A stretch of 64,000 nt of DNA, taken from positions 186,001-250,000 of the forward strand of contig OZ255707.1 of NCBI GenBank assembly GCA_965277075.1. Direction: 5' to 3'. Origin of the DNA: Lustribacter sp965277075. Its GTDB lineage: Bacteria > Vulcanimicrobiota > Vulcanimicrobiia > Vulcanimicrobiales > Vulcanimicrobiaceae. How positions within the stretch are numbered: position 1 is the first letter of the stretch; the number at the start of each line of letters is the position of its first letter. The notes under the pieces were generated by a model. It was not told where the DNA came from and made no database searches. It was given only the letters and a program-made list of their open reading frames with translations. Shown piece after piece: positions 24,465-31,638 of the stretch. The translations under genes were made by a program, and so were the position numbers.

Positions 24465-25656
24465 GGAACGGATTCTCATTGTCGAAGACGATCGTGGCGC
24501 TCGCGAGGCGTTAGCGGAACTCTTGCGCAGCGAAGGGTATGCCGTTGTCGAGGCAGGCACCCTCGCGCAGGCGCGTGCATCCCTAAACGCTGCAGCCGTA
24601 GACGCGATGATGCTCGATCTCAAGTTGCCGGACGGTAACGGTCAGACTCTCCTTGACGAGCTTGCAGTCGGGCGGGTATTGCCGGCGACGATCGTCATGA
24701 CGGCCTTTGGAAGCGGTTCGCGAGCGATCGAAGCCATGCGCGGCGGAGCCGCGGACTATGTCCAAAAGCCGCTCGATTTCGGCGCCGTCATACAGGCGTT
24801 ACGCGCGGCACTCGGACGTCGACGGGTCGATCGTGAATCGATCGCCTATTCCCCGAGCGACGCGCTCGCGGGCAGTGAACCGATCGTTGGATCGAGTCGG
24901 GCGATGCAAGAGGTGTTCAAGCTGATCGGCCGGGTGGCGCAAACGGACGCTACCGTTATGATCGTCGGTGAATCGGGAACCGGCAAAGAGCTCGTTGCGC
25001 GAGCGATTCATGCGTATTCATCGCGCGCAACCGCGCCGTTCATTGCGGTGAACTGTGCCGCCGTTCCCGAATCACTGCTCGAAGCCGAACTGTTCGGTTT
25101 CGAGAAGGGCGCATTTACCGGCGCGGCCGCTCAGCGCATCGGCCGCTTCGAGGCGGCTTCCGGTGGTACGCTTTTTCTCGATGAAGTCATCGACATTACG
25201 CCGCTCATGCAGCCGAAATTGCTGCGGGTTTTGCAGGAGCGTACCGTTGAACGTCTTGGCGGCAACAAGACGATTCGTGTCGACACGCGAATCGTAGCGG
25301 CTTCGAACCGGCATCCGCAAAGGGAGGTCAGTGCCGGGCGGTTCCGCGAGGATCTGTTCTACCGCCTCAGCGTCGTTGAAATCGCGTTGCCCCCGTTGCG
25401 CGAGCGTCGCGATGATATTCCGATGCTTATTGCTTCGGTGCTGCAGCGCGCGGCCGCTCGCGATCGCAAAACGATCACGATCACGCGCTCGGCGATGGAC
25501 GTGCTGCAACAGCGAAGCTGGCCCGGCAATGTGCGCGAACTCGAAAACGGACTCGAACGCGCGCTTGTTCTCTCCGGCGGTACGATCGATGCGGAACACG
25601 TTCGAGCCGCGGCTCCGCTGACGGATGGCACACGACTTGCAGATACCGGAGTATGA
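24457..25656 (+). CDS. Sigma-54-dependent response regulator lacking a DNA-binding domain
   Basis: A 399-residue NtrC-type activator. The receiver domain (about 1-120) has the acidic pair at 11-12, the phospho-acceptor Asp54, Thr82 and Lys104. The AAA+ domain (about 140-375) has Walker A GESGTGKE at 171-178, the sigma-54 contact loop GAFTGA at 218-223, Walker B GGTLFLDE, sensor-II region PPLRERRDDIP and WPGNVRELENGLERAL. The protein ends about 17 residues after that block (HVRAAAPLTDGTRLADTGV), so the Fis-type helix-turn-helix of NtrC is absent. Like FlgR of Helicobacter it may act from solution. GTG 24457 follows GAAGGAG; TTG 24442 is a weaker alternative. Confidence 0.92.
   Translation: MAEERILIVEDDRGAREALAELLRSEGYAVVEAGTLAQARASLNAAAVDAMMLDLKLPDGNGQTLLDELAVGRVLPATIVMTAFGSGSRAIEAMRGGAADYVQKPLDFGAVIQALRAALGRRRVDRESIAYSPSDALAGSEPIVGSSRAMQEVFKLIGRVAQTDATVMIVGESGTGKELVARAIHAYSSRATAPFIAVNCAAVPESLLEAELFGFEKGAFTGAAAQRIGRFEAASGGTLFLDEVIDITPLMQPKLLRVLQERTVERLGGNKTIRVDTRIVAASNRHPQREVSAGRFREDLFYRLSVVEIALPPLRERRDDIPMLIASVLQRAAARDRKTITITRSAMDVLQQRSWPGNVRELENGLERALVLSGGTIDAEHVRAAAPLTDGTRLADTGV
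25626..25641 (+). promoter_or_regulatory. Sigma-54 (-24/-12) promoter inside the activator gene, upstream of the exported phosphoesterase
   Basis: TGGCACACGACTTGCA fits TGGCAYRNNNNTTGCW with correct ten-base spacing (GG 25627-25628, GC 25639-25640). It lies in the last codons of the activator gene. The predicted start is 25652, one base before ATG 25653, the same geometry as the promoter at 21203. It would let the exported metallophosphoesterase be transcribed apart from the rpoN operon. Confidence 0.72.
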
Positions 25657-27032
25657 CAAAAACACATGCGCTTCGGGCGGCGCTTTCAATGGGCGCGCTT
25701 TTGATGACCGTGCAGCCGGGAACCGGCGCAACGCTCGCGGCCGTACCGGTGAACCAGCCCGCCGACGCGGGCCAAACGACACGCATTTTAAATCCGGGTG
25801 TTATCAGTTGGGTTCACTTCGGTGATCTCCACATCACGACGGCGGATCAACAGAACTACGCCGACTTCACGTCGATCATCGCTAACACGAATCAGTATCT
25901 TCTGAATGGTGTGAATTTTGCGGTATTGCCGGGCGACAACGCGAACGAAGGCAGCGAGTCCGAATATCAACTCATCAAATCGGCAACTGCGCAACTCAAA
26001 GTTCCGCTTTACGCCGTCCCGGGTGACCACGACCGGCACGATCTTGCAGCCTACGAAAAGTATATGGAACAACGTCCCTACTATAGTTTCTCGGCGGCCG
26101 GCTACCACTTCGTCTTTCTCGATGTGATGGGCGGTATCGATAGCGATGAAAAGTCATGGGTCTCGACCGACCTTGCGCAAGCAAAGGCGGAAAGCCAGAA
26201 GAGTGTCGTCTTTGCGCATACGTACAACGTGGCATCGGATCTGCAAGATGTCATCGCGCACGATGATGTGATCATGCTCGACGCGGGCCACACCCACACG
26301 AACAATGTCGCAAACGATGGTCATACGATTTACGCCGCGACGCGGTCAACGGGACAGCTTAGTGAAGGGCCCGTCGGATTCTCGCTCGTGAACCTCGACA
26401 ACGGTGTGGTGAGCTGGAAGTTCAAGCCGCTCGGTTCATGGCCGTTCGTGATGATTACGTCTCCGGCTGACAAAGGTCTGATGCTCGGGACGAATCAGTT
26501 CGTGCGTGGCAACGAGGTCGTTCGCGCGAAGGTGTGGGACGATAAGGGGGTGTCCTCCGTTATGATGCAGATCGACGGCGGGACGGCGCTCGCGATGCAG
26601 CGTATCGGGACGACGCAAATGTGGCAGGCATCGTACGACTTCGGTCACGTGCCGGCGGGCGATCACAAAATCAAAGTCGGTGTACAAGGTGCCGGCGGAA
26701 ACCGAACGGACGACACGATCGTCGTCGTAGTGGTAAGTGGAAATGTCACGCCGCAAATTGCGAGCCGCAGCTTCGGTCCCTCGACGAATTCACTCGGTGT
26801 GTACACGGAGAAGGGGCTCCTCGGAAACGTTGGAGGCGGTGCAGGTGGTCCGCCTCATGCGCCAGCCGGGACAGCGCGAGGGCCAGGTAATGAGCCACAA
26901 GGCGAACCGGGTGGTCCGTGTCCAACGCCGCCCGCGGCACCGCGATGCGGTCCGAAACGAAGAGCTGTAAATCGGACGCCGACCGGCGCTGGTCCGGCGC
27001 CCGACGCCGAGCCGGCCGGCAATGCGCGATAG
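25653..27032 (+). CDS. Exported calcineurin-like metallophosphoesterase
   Basis: A 459-residue phosphoesterase with a signal peptide (ALRAALSMGALLMTVQPGTG, cleavage near residue 27). Metal-site motifs are FGDLHI, PGDNAN (Asp replaced by Asn at the last position compared with its paralog), VPGDHDRHD, FAHTYN and AGHTHTN. A beta-rich domain follows (residues 255-385). The tail from about 395 is Gly/Pro-rich. The start overlaps the activator stop as ATGA, and its own -24/-12 promoter is predicted. It is a paralog of the cytoplasmic enzyme at 19629, which indicates one activity placed on both sides of the membrane. The substrate is unknown. Confidence 0.9.
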   Translation: MTKTHALRAALSMGALLMTVQPGTGATLAAVPVNQPADAGQTTRILNPGVISWVHFGDLHITTADQQNYADFTSIIANTNQYLLNGVNFAVLPGDNANEGSESEYQLIKSATAQLKVPLYAVPGDHDRHDLAAYEKYMEQRPYYSFSAAGYHFVFLDVMGGIDSDEKSWVSTDLAQAKAESQKSVVFAHTYNVASDLQDVIAHDDVIMLDAGHTHTNNVANDGHTIYAATRSTGQLSEGPVGFSLVNLDNGVVSWKFKPLGSWPFVMITSPADKGLMLGTNQFVRGNEVVRAKVWDDKGVSSVMMQIDGGTALAMQRIGTTQMWQASYDFGHVPAGDHKIKVGVQGAGGNRTDDTIVVVVVSGNVTPQIASRSFGPSTNSLGVYTEKGLLGNVGGGAGGPPHAPAGTARGPGNEPQGEPGGPCPTPPAAPRCGPKRRAVNRTPTGAGPAPDAEPAGNAR

Positions 27033-27059
27033 CATCTTCCGAGAGGAAGGAAGCAGACC

Positions 27060-27650
27060 ATGAATGCGTTCGCATCAACGCACCTATCAGACGATCGGTT
27101 ACTTGCGGCATCGTTTTCGACCGACGGTGTGAATTACACTGACCGGCGGCCGAACGCACGCTACACTCACTGCATGAACAGGATGCGTATCGTCGCGCTA
27201 CACGGCGAGTACGATTTGTGGCGCGAATCGTCGCTCGAGCAGCAACTTCGTGAAATCGAGGACTTCGGTGCCGGGACAGCCACGATCGTTGATTTGAGCG
27301 ACGTGACGTTTCTTGACTCAACGGTCTTGAATGCGTTGTGTCGACTGCGTCATCGCCTGATCGCGGAAAAACCGGGAGCGAGCATTTGTCTCGTTGCACC
27401 GCGTGGCCACTTTGCTTGGCGCCTCTTCTCGATTACGAATTTGGATCGGCTCTTTTACATCTTTGAAGACGTCGGATTCGCGCGTCGTCATGTGTACGGT
27501 CGTTACGGTTTTCGTCAACCAGCGACGCTGTCGACGGTTTTCGATCTGAATCGCGCTCGCTCGCCCGCTCATAATGTCTCGAAATCGGCAACTGAAATGA
27601 CGTTGGTACGCAGATCGGCGCTCTCGCAAGGCGGCGATGATGGCTTTTGA
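27060..27650 (+). CDS. STAS-domain protein (anti-anti-sigma-like)
   Basis: A 196-residue protein with a STAS domain at about residues 40-140: RIVALHGEYDLWRESSLEQQ, then IVDLSDVTFLDSTVLNALC, where the Ser after Asp in LDST corresponds to the regulatory phosphoserine of SpoIIAA. The first 38 and last 50 residues are unlike the domain. GAGGAAGG lies upstream of ATG 27060; an internal ATG at 27174 would begin the domain directly. It follows the exported phosphoesterase by 27 bases and overlaps a second STAS-like gene. It probably binds an anti-sigma kinase; a SpoIIE-type phosphatase that could pair with it is encoded at 55.4 kb. Confidence 0.8.
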   Translation: MNAFASTHLSDDRLLAASFSTDGVNYTDRRPNARYTHCMNRMRIVALHGEYDLWRESSLEQQLREIEDFGAGTATIVDLSDVTFLDSTVLNALCRLRHRLIAEKPGASICLVAPRGHFAWRLFSITNLDRLFYIFEDVGFARRHVYGRYGFRQPATLSTVFDLNRARSPAHNVSKSATEMTLVRRSALSQGGDDGF

Positions 27651-28041
27651 CTTACAGATCGCCATGAAGTACGATCATGGCGACGGTTTCGACGGCCGAC
27701 CCGGATTTTCGCGAAAGAAAACGCTCGTCTTCGAAGCGAGCGATGTCCTCTCTCATGAAGGTGCAGCGTCGCTTGCGCAAGCGATCGATGAAGCAGTTTC
27801 GCCTGAGTTCAGTGGGTACATCGTGCGCTTTCGATCGAACGACCAGATCGACGCGGATGCGCTTGCAACATTCGTGCAGTGGATCCGCGGTCGTCGAGAC
27901 GAAGGCGTGGACGTGCGATTATGCGCGGTCGATCCGCGCATGCACAAACTGCTGGAGAAAACCGAGGAAGCTGATAGCGGGCTCGTGCCGTTCGCGCACG
28001 CAAACGAGGATACGGCTCGTCGCGTTGTGGACACTCGCTGA
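27637..28041 (+). CDS. Small STAS-like protein
   Basis: A 134-residue protein overlapping the previous gene by 14 bases. The pattern TLVFEASDVLSHEGAASLAQ, YIVRFRSNDQIDADALATFV and VRLCAVDPRMHKLLEKTE matches the strand-helix order of STAS domains, with DADA in place of the phosphorylatable DSxG. The lack of the Ser suggests a non-phosphorylatable partner or scaffold. The assignment is by pattern only. It converges on the GH130 gene with a 23-base gap. Confidence 0.6.
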   Translation: MMAFDLQIAMKYDHGDGFDGRPGFSRKKTLVFEASDVLSHEGAASLAQAIDEAVSPEFSGYIVRFRSNDQIDADALATFVQWIRGRRDEGVDVRLCAVDPRMHKLLEKTEEADSGLVPFAHANEDTARRVVDTR

Positions 28042-28064
28042 TCCCCTCGCGGCGGCAATCGGCG

Positions 28065-29135
28065 CTACGGGAACACCTCCAAGCGCCCGCGCCCGACCGC
28101 GTCATCGCCCATCCCATAATAGATGTCGAAGACGTTCTTACCGAGGTCGGGACGCGCGTCGATTGCCGTAGGGAACACGACATTATCGACAAGGCCGTTG
28201 CACTCTTCCGGTAACTCCGGCGAAAACAGGGGTACAGCCGAGCGGTAGATGACCGCGTGCGGGCACGTCAAGTCCAGGAGCGCTAAGCCCGCACGATACT
28301 GCATCGCAGGCCGCTCGGACGCTTCGTGACCCGGCATCACGTCGATTCCGTGATAGACCAAGAGCCACGCTGCCCCCGCGCGGACCGGAGGAGTCCCCGT
28401 GCCGACTTTGATCGTTCCCCAAGCACCGTCGGGTTGGAGCACAACGTGCGTCTCCCTCACATCGAGCAGCGCGCGAATGTCGTGAACGACCGCCTCCGCC
28501 GGAACATACGCGATGCAGATGCTCTCGCGCTCGCTTGGCGGTAGCGCCAAGATTTCGGGAACGATCTCGCGCCCTCTGGCCGTAGACGCATGGAGCGTCG
28601 GCCGATGCAGCAACGCGAATGACCGCACCCCACTCGGAGATTGCACGATGTCCGGAAAGAAGGCCGCGTCTTTATCGCCATAGCCTTCTTTGCCGTGAAA
28701 GTCAACGAGCCCGAGTCTTGTCCACTTGCGAGCATCGTCCGAAATGGCGATGGCGATGCGCGCGCCCGCGGGGCCGTTTGCACAGTACGCCATGAGATAG
28801 CGATCGAGGGCCGACACGTACGTTACCCGCGGATCTTCACATCCGTAGCCGCCCGATTCCGTGCGAATTTCATACGGCGCATCCGGTTCGAGTACGAAGC
28901 CATCACGTTCGAACGTCACCTCGTCACCGTTCCAAGAGGCGGTGCAGCGAGCGATGCGCGAAACGTTTCCTCCGGCGACGAATCGCGGAAAGAGGACGAG
29001 CGTCCCATCGCGTGTGCGCGCGCTCGCCGGGTTAATCGTTCCGTCGCATTCGGCTTCATCCCCGTTTGGTGACAGAACGATTCCGAGCCGATTGAACGAA
29101 GCGCACGTCATGCGCATCTTTTTCGCTCGCTGCAT
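28065..29135 (-). CDS. GH130-like glycoside phosphorylase
   Basis: A 356-residue five-bladed beta-propeller protein with GH130 signatures: INPASARTRDGTLVLFPR, SGGYGCEDPRVTYV, GYGDKDAAFFPD, WGTIKVGTGTPPVRAGAAWL and DNVVFPTAIDARP. GH130 enzymes phosphorolyse or hydrolyse beta-1,2- or beta-1,4-mannosides. The start at ATG 29135 is fixed by GAGGAG five bases upstream. It follows the HAD-ATPase fusion gene by 31 bases on the same strand, so the two are probably co-transcribed. Confidence 0.85.
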   Translation of the reverse strand: MQRAKKMRMTCASFNRLGIVLSPNGDEAECDGTINPASARTRDGTLVLFPRFVAGGNVSRIARCTASWNGDEVTFERDGFVLEPDAPYEIRTESGGYGCEDPRVTYVSALDRYLMAYCANGPAGARIAIAISDDARKWTRLGLVDFHGKEGYGDKDAAFFPDIVQSPSGVRSFALLHRPTLHASTARGREIVPEILALPPSERESICIAYVPAEAVVHDIRALLDVRETHVVLQPDGAWGTIKVGTGTPPVRAGAAWLLVYHGIDVMPGHEASERPAMQYRAGLALLDLTCPHAVIYRSAVPLFSPELPEECNGLVDNVVFPTAIDARPDLGKNVFDIYYGMGDDAVGRGRLEVFP

Positions 29136-29166
29136 CGGTTCTCCTCAGTGAACGTGATCCAACTCG

Positions 29167-30876
29167 TTAGCCCGGGGCTGTGTAGCGCTCGCGAACTGCT
29201 GCGATAACGGCATCCCGCGATTCTCGGTCGCCGAGCGAAGTTCCATTCTCGCTGCTTTCGACGATGCCGGCGAGGTCGTCATCTCCAATGGAATCGCGCA
29301 TCCAGTTGGAATAGTCGTTGCGCATGCGATGATAGAGCCACGTCTCTGCGTCAACACCGTCCGCAAGCTGGACGAAAATCATAAGATTCTGAGCGCGAAG
29401 ATGCTGACGCCCCTCGGGACCGGTGAAGAAGAACGACTTCTCCGGCGCGAGTTCGCCCTCGGCATACTTGCGAGCGTGACGCCGCCCTTCGACACGTGCT
29501 GGGACCGTCTCGACGGTCAACACGCGCGCCGGATCGGCGCGCTTCCAAACAACGGCCGTTCCCGTATGCGCGTGGTCGATGGGCGCAACCGCCGCCGGTT
29601 CAGCCGCACCGATGATCTCGCGCGCTTTCGCGATCGTTCCGCTCGGATCGTCGCCGACTGCGATCACGACCTCGATGGATTCAAACACCTTCGACGATAC
29701 GAGTTCGGGCTTCGTGGTAATGAGAAACGTCGAGCCGCTGAGCTCGACCGGCGCGAGCGCTTCCGATTGCGCCGGAAGCACGTGATGGGCCTCATCGACG
29801 ATCAACCAGTGCGGACGTCCGTATCGCGCCTGCAATTCGACGATTCGATCAAAGAGCCGATGCGCAAAAGCCGGCCGATCGGGTTGCGCTACGGCCAGTA
29901 GCGAAACGGTCATGCTCTTCTGACTTGCGACGACATCGGCCAGCGCGTCAAGACTCGGGGCGTTCGTTGCATCGCCAAGCGGTAGAGAACTCTCAAGACC
30001 GGTATAGTCGCCTTCGGGATCTACGACGCAGTACTCGTAGCCTAATGCGCTCAACCGCTCGATGAAGCCGGTAACAAGCTTCGTCTTCCCACCGCCCGAG
30101 GTGCCGGCGAGTAGCACGCCGCTGCATGCGGCAGAGATGTCGACGGATGCCCCGTCTCGTTCTTTGCCGAGCGCTATACGATGACGCCGCTCGACTGACT
30201 CAACTCCGCTCAGCTCGTCCATGATGATGCGGTCGATAAACTCTGCTACTCCTCGGCCATGTTCGCGATCGGTCACGAGGTCGCACGCCTCCTTGACGCT
30301 TGGAAGCGCGTTCGCTGTTGCTGCGGAGGCCTCACAGCGGGCGAGAAAGGCAAGGTCGTTTTCTGCATCGCCGATTCCGGCGATATTGTGCATCGAGAGC
30401 CCCATTGCAGCAGCTTGTGCTTCGAGCCCGGTCGCTTTATTCACGTTGGTAGGGAGCACCATCACCGCACCTTTGTTGAAGATCACGGTCAAGTCGAGTC
30501 CGAGCTCGCGTATCGTTTGCAACACCGTTTCTTCATGCGGATGCCACGTTGCGACGATCACGTCGCCAACCTCGAGGGGGGTCACGTTCTTTGCGCGCAG
30601 CGCTTCAACGAACGCCGCCGCCGCCGGTTCGGCAAGGCTACGCGTGTCGCGGCTCGTAGGATCGTAGAGGACCGCGCCGTTCTCTGCCACGACCGCATCA
30701 AAGAGGCTTAGGTCCGGAAACGCCTCTTGCAAATCGCGTAGGAGCCGTCCGGTGACGAGTATGGATCGGCGGCCGCTTTTGCGCAGTTGCCGCAATGCTT
30801 CAAGCGCTTCGGGGCCGGCGACGCCGTCGTGAGCGAGCGTGCCGTCGTAGTCGGAGGCAACGGCGTGGAAGCGCAT
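29167..30876 (-). CDS. HAD phosphatase fused to a HerA/DUF87-like ATPase
   Basis: A 569-residue two-domain protein. Residues 1-225 are a HAD-IIB (Cof-type) phosphatase: DYDGTL (motif I), TGRLL (motif II), Lys in VNKATGLEAQ (motif III) and GIGDAENDLAF (motif IV). Residues 245-500 form a P-loop ATPase: Walker A AGTSGGGKTK, Walker B HWLIVDEAHHVL, and DPEGDYTGLE, a HerA/VirB4-type motif. The C-terminal part contains ARKYAEGELAPEKSFFF. ATG 30876 is used because the HAD domain begins there; the longer frame to 31059 has no similarity. The fusion links sugar-phosphate-type hydrolysis to an ATPase of DNA-translocase kinship. The function is unknown. Confidence 0.8.
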   Translation of the reverse strand: MRFHAVASDYDGTLAHDGVAGPEALEALRQLRKSGRRSILVTGRLLRDLQEAFPDLSLFDAVVAENGAVLYDPTSRDTRSLAEPAAAAFVEALRAKNVTPLEVGDVIVATWHPHEETVLQTIRELGLDLTVIFNKGAVMVLPTNVNKATGLEAQAAAMGLSMHNIAGIGDAENDLAFLARCEASAATANALPSVKEACDLVTDREHGRGVAEFIDRIIMDELSGVESVERRHRIALGKERDGASVDISAACSGVLLAGTSGGGKTKLVTGFIERLSALGYEYCVVDPEGDYTGLESSLPLGDATNAPSLDALADVVASQKSMTVSLLAVAQPDRPAFAHRLFDRIVELQARYGRPHWLIVDEAHHVLPAQSEALAPVELSGSTFLITTKPELVSSKVFESIEVVIAVGDDPSGTIAKAREIIGAAEPAAVAPIDHAHTGTAVVWKRADPARVLTVETVPARVEGRRHARKYAEGELAPEKSFFFTGPEGRQHLRAQNLMIFVQLADGVDAETWLYHRMRNDYSNWMRDSIGDDDLAGIVESSENGTSLGDRESRDAVIAAVRERYTAPG

Positions 30877-30944
30877 CGCTAAGGTCTTTACCCGGCCGAC
30901 GTCTGCGGTTAGCGAACGTCCCGCGCTTTGCGGGGCGCGCAACC

Positions 30945-31084
30945 CGAGATACACCGTATGCTTACCGAGGCGGCGCCTGGGTGCGCTTCGGATAGGGTTA
31001 CGCGGCCGCCCCGGGATATGTCGGCGGCTACTATGGCGGCTGCGGGCCGCCGGCGGCATACCAGCAGCCGTCGCTCGCGCTTTA
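30945..31084 (+). pseudogene. Remnant of a Gly/Tyr-rich protein with an in-frame stop
   Basis: One plus-strand frame reads DTPYAYRGGAWVRFG, a TAG stop, then GYAAAPGYVGGYYGGCGPPA and AYQQPSLAL to TAA at 31082-31084. Composition on both sides of the stop is continuous and resembles the C-terminus of Gly/Tyr-rich secreted proteins. No start or upstream part can be identified, because the preceding bases belong to the HAD gene on the other strand. Confidence 0.35.
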
Positions 31085-31459
31085 ACGAAATGCGACCGTG
31101 CTGTCCGATATGCTGACGGTCAGCGAGATCGCGCCCTCGTTGACCGTCCATTCGTGCAATTCGAAGGCGACGGCGTCGACCTTCACCAGCGGGTCCGCCG
31201 CTGCCAAGGTAGCGGCGCGAGCGACGTCAGGTGCGCGAATGATCGTCAGGCCGTCCAATTGTGTCGACCCCTTGCGGCGCTCCACTGGTCCGGAAAGGAC
31301 AATGTGGCCCTGAGCTTCGGCATCGATCATCCAGCGCAGATGCGCGCCGAGATGTTCGCGCAGCAACGCGGCGTTCAACGTCCGTCGTAGCATGACGAAC
31401 AACGTTAATTTCGCCGATCGACTCAGCAGGCTTCGTGGGTCGGCTTTTGGCTCATCCAT
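31082..31459 (-). CDS. YCII-domain protein
   Basis: A 125-residue protein with the YCII-related fold pattern: LTLFVMLRRTLNAALLREHL, WMIDAEAQGHIVLSGPVE, LDGLTIIRAPDVARAATLAA, DPLVKVDAVAFELHEWTV. ATG 31459 follows GGGAAAG at correct spacing; the longer frame to 31582 adds non-conserved residues. It is transcribed away from the Rieske oxygenase gene. YCII proteins are small putative lyase or dehydratase-like domains, often paired with ECF sigma factors or oxygenases; the function here is unknown. Confidence 0.75.
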   Translation of the reverse strand: MDEPKADPRSLLSRSAKLTLFVMLRRTLNAALLREHLGAHLRWMIDAEAQGHIVLSGPVERRKGSTQLDGLTIIRAPDVARAATLAAADPLVKVDAVAFELHEWTVNEGAISLTVSISDSTVAFR

Positions 31460-31638
31460 CTTTCCCGTTTCGCCGAAACGAACTTTGCGAACTTCAGGAC
31501 CGAATTCTCCCAAATCCTGAACTGAATGTTCAGCTTGACAAGGATCGGGCAGGTGACACAGAATGCGCGAACTTCTGAGCATTGAAGAACATATTCTTCA
31601 GGGCAGAACTTTTGGCCGGGAGGCACTGCTAAACCCTC

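Noticed and set aside
26228..26243. A weak -24/-12-like site, TGGCATCGGATCTGCA, inside the exported phosphoesterase gene
   Set aside because: It deviates at two consensus positions (C at position 7, CTGC for TTGC) and lies in the middle of a coding region without a downstream start.
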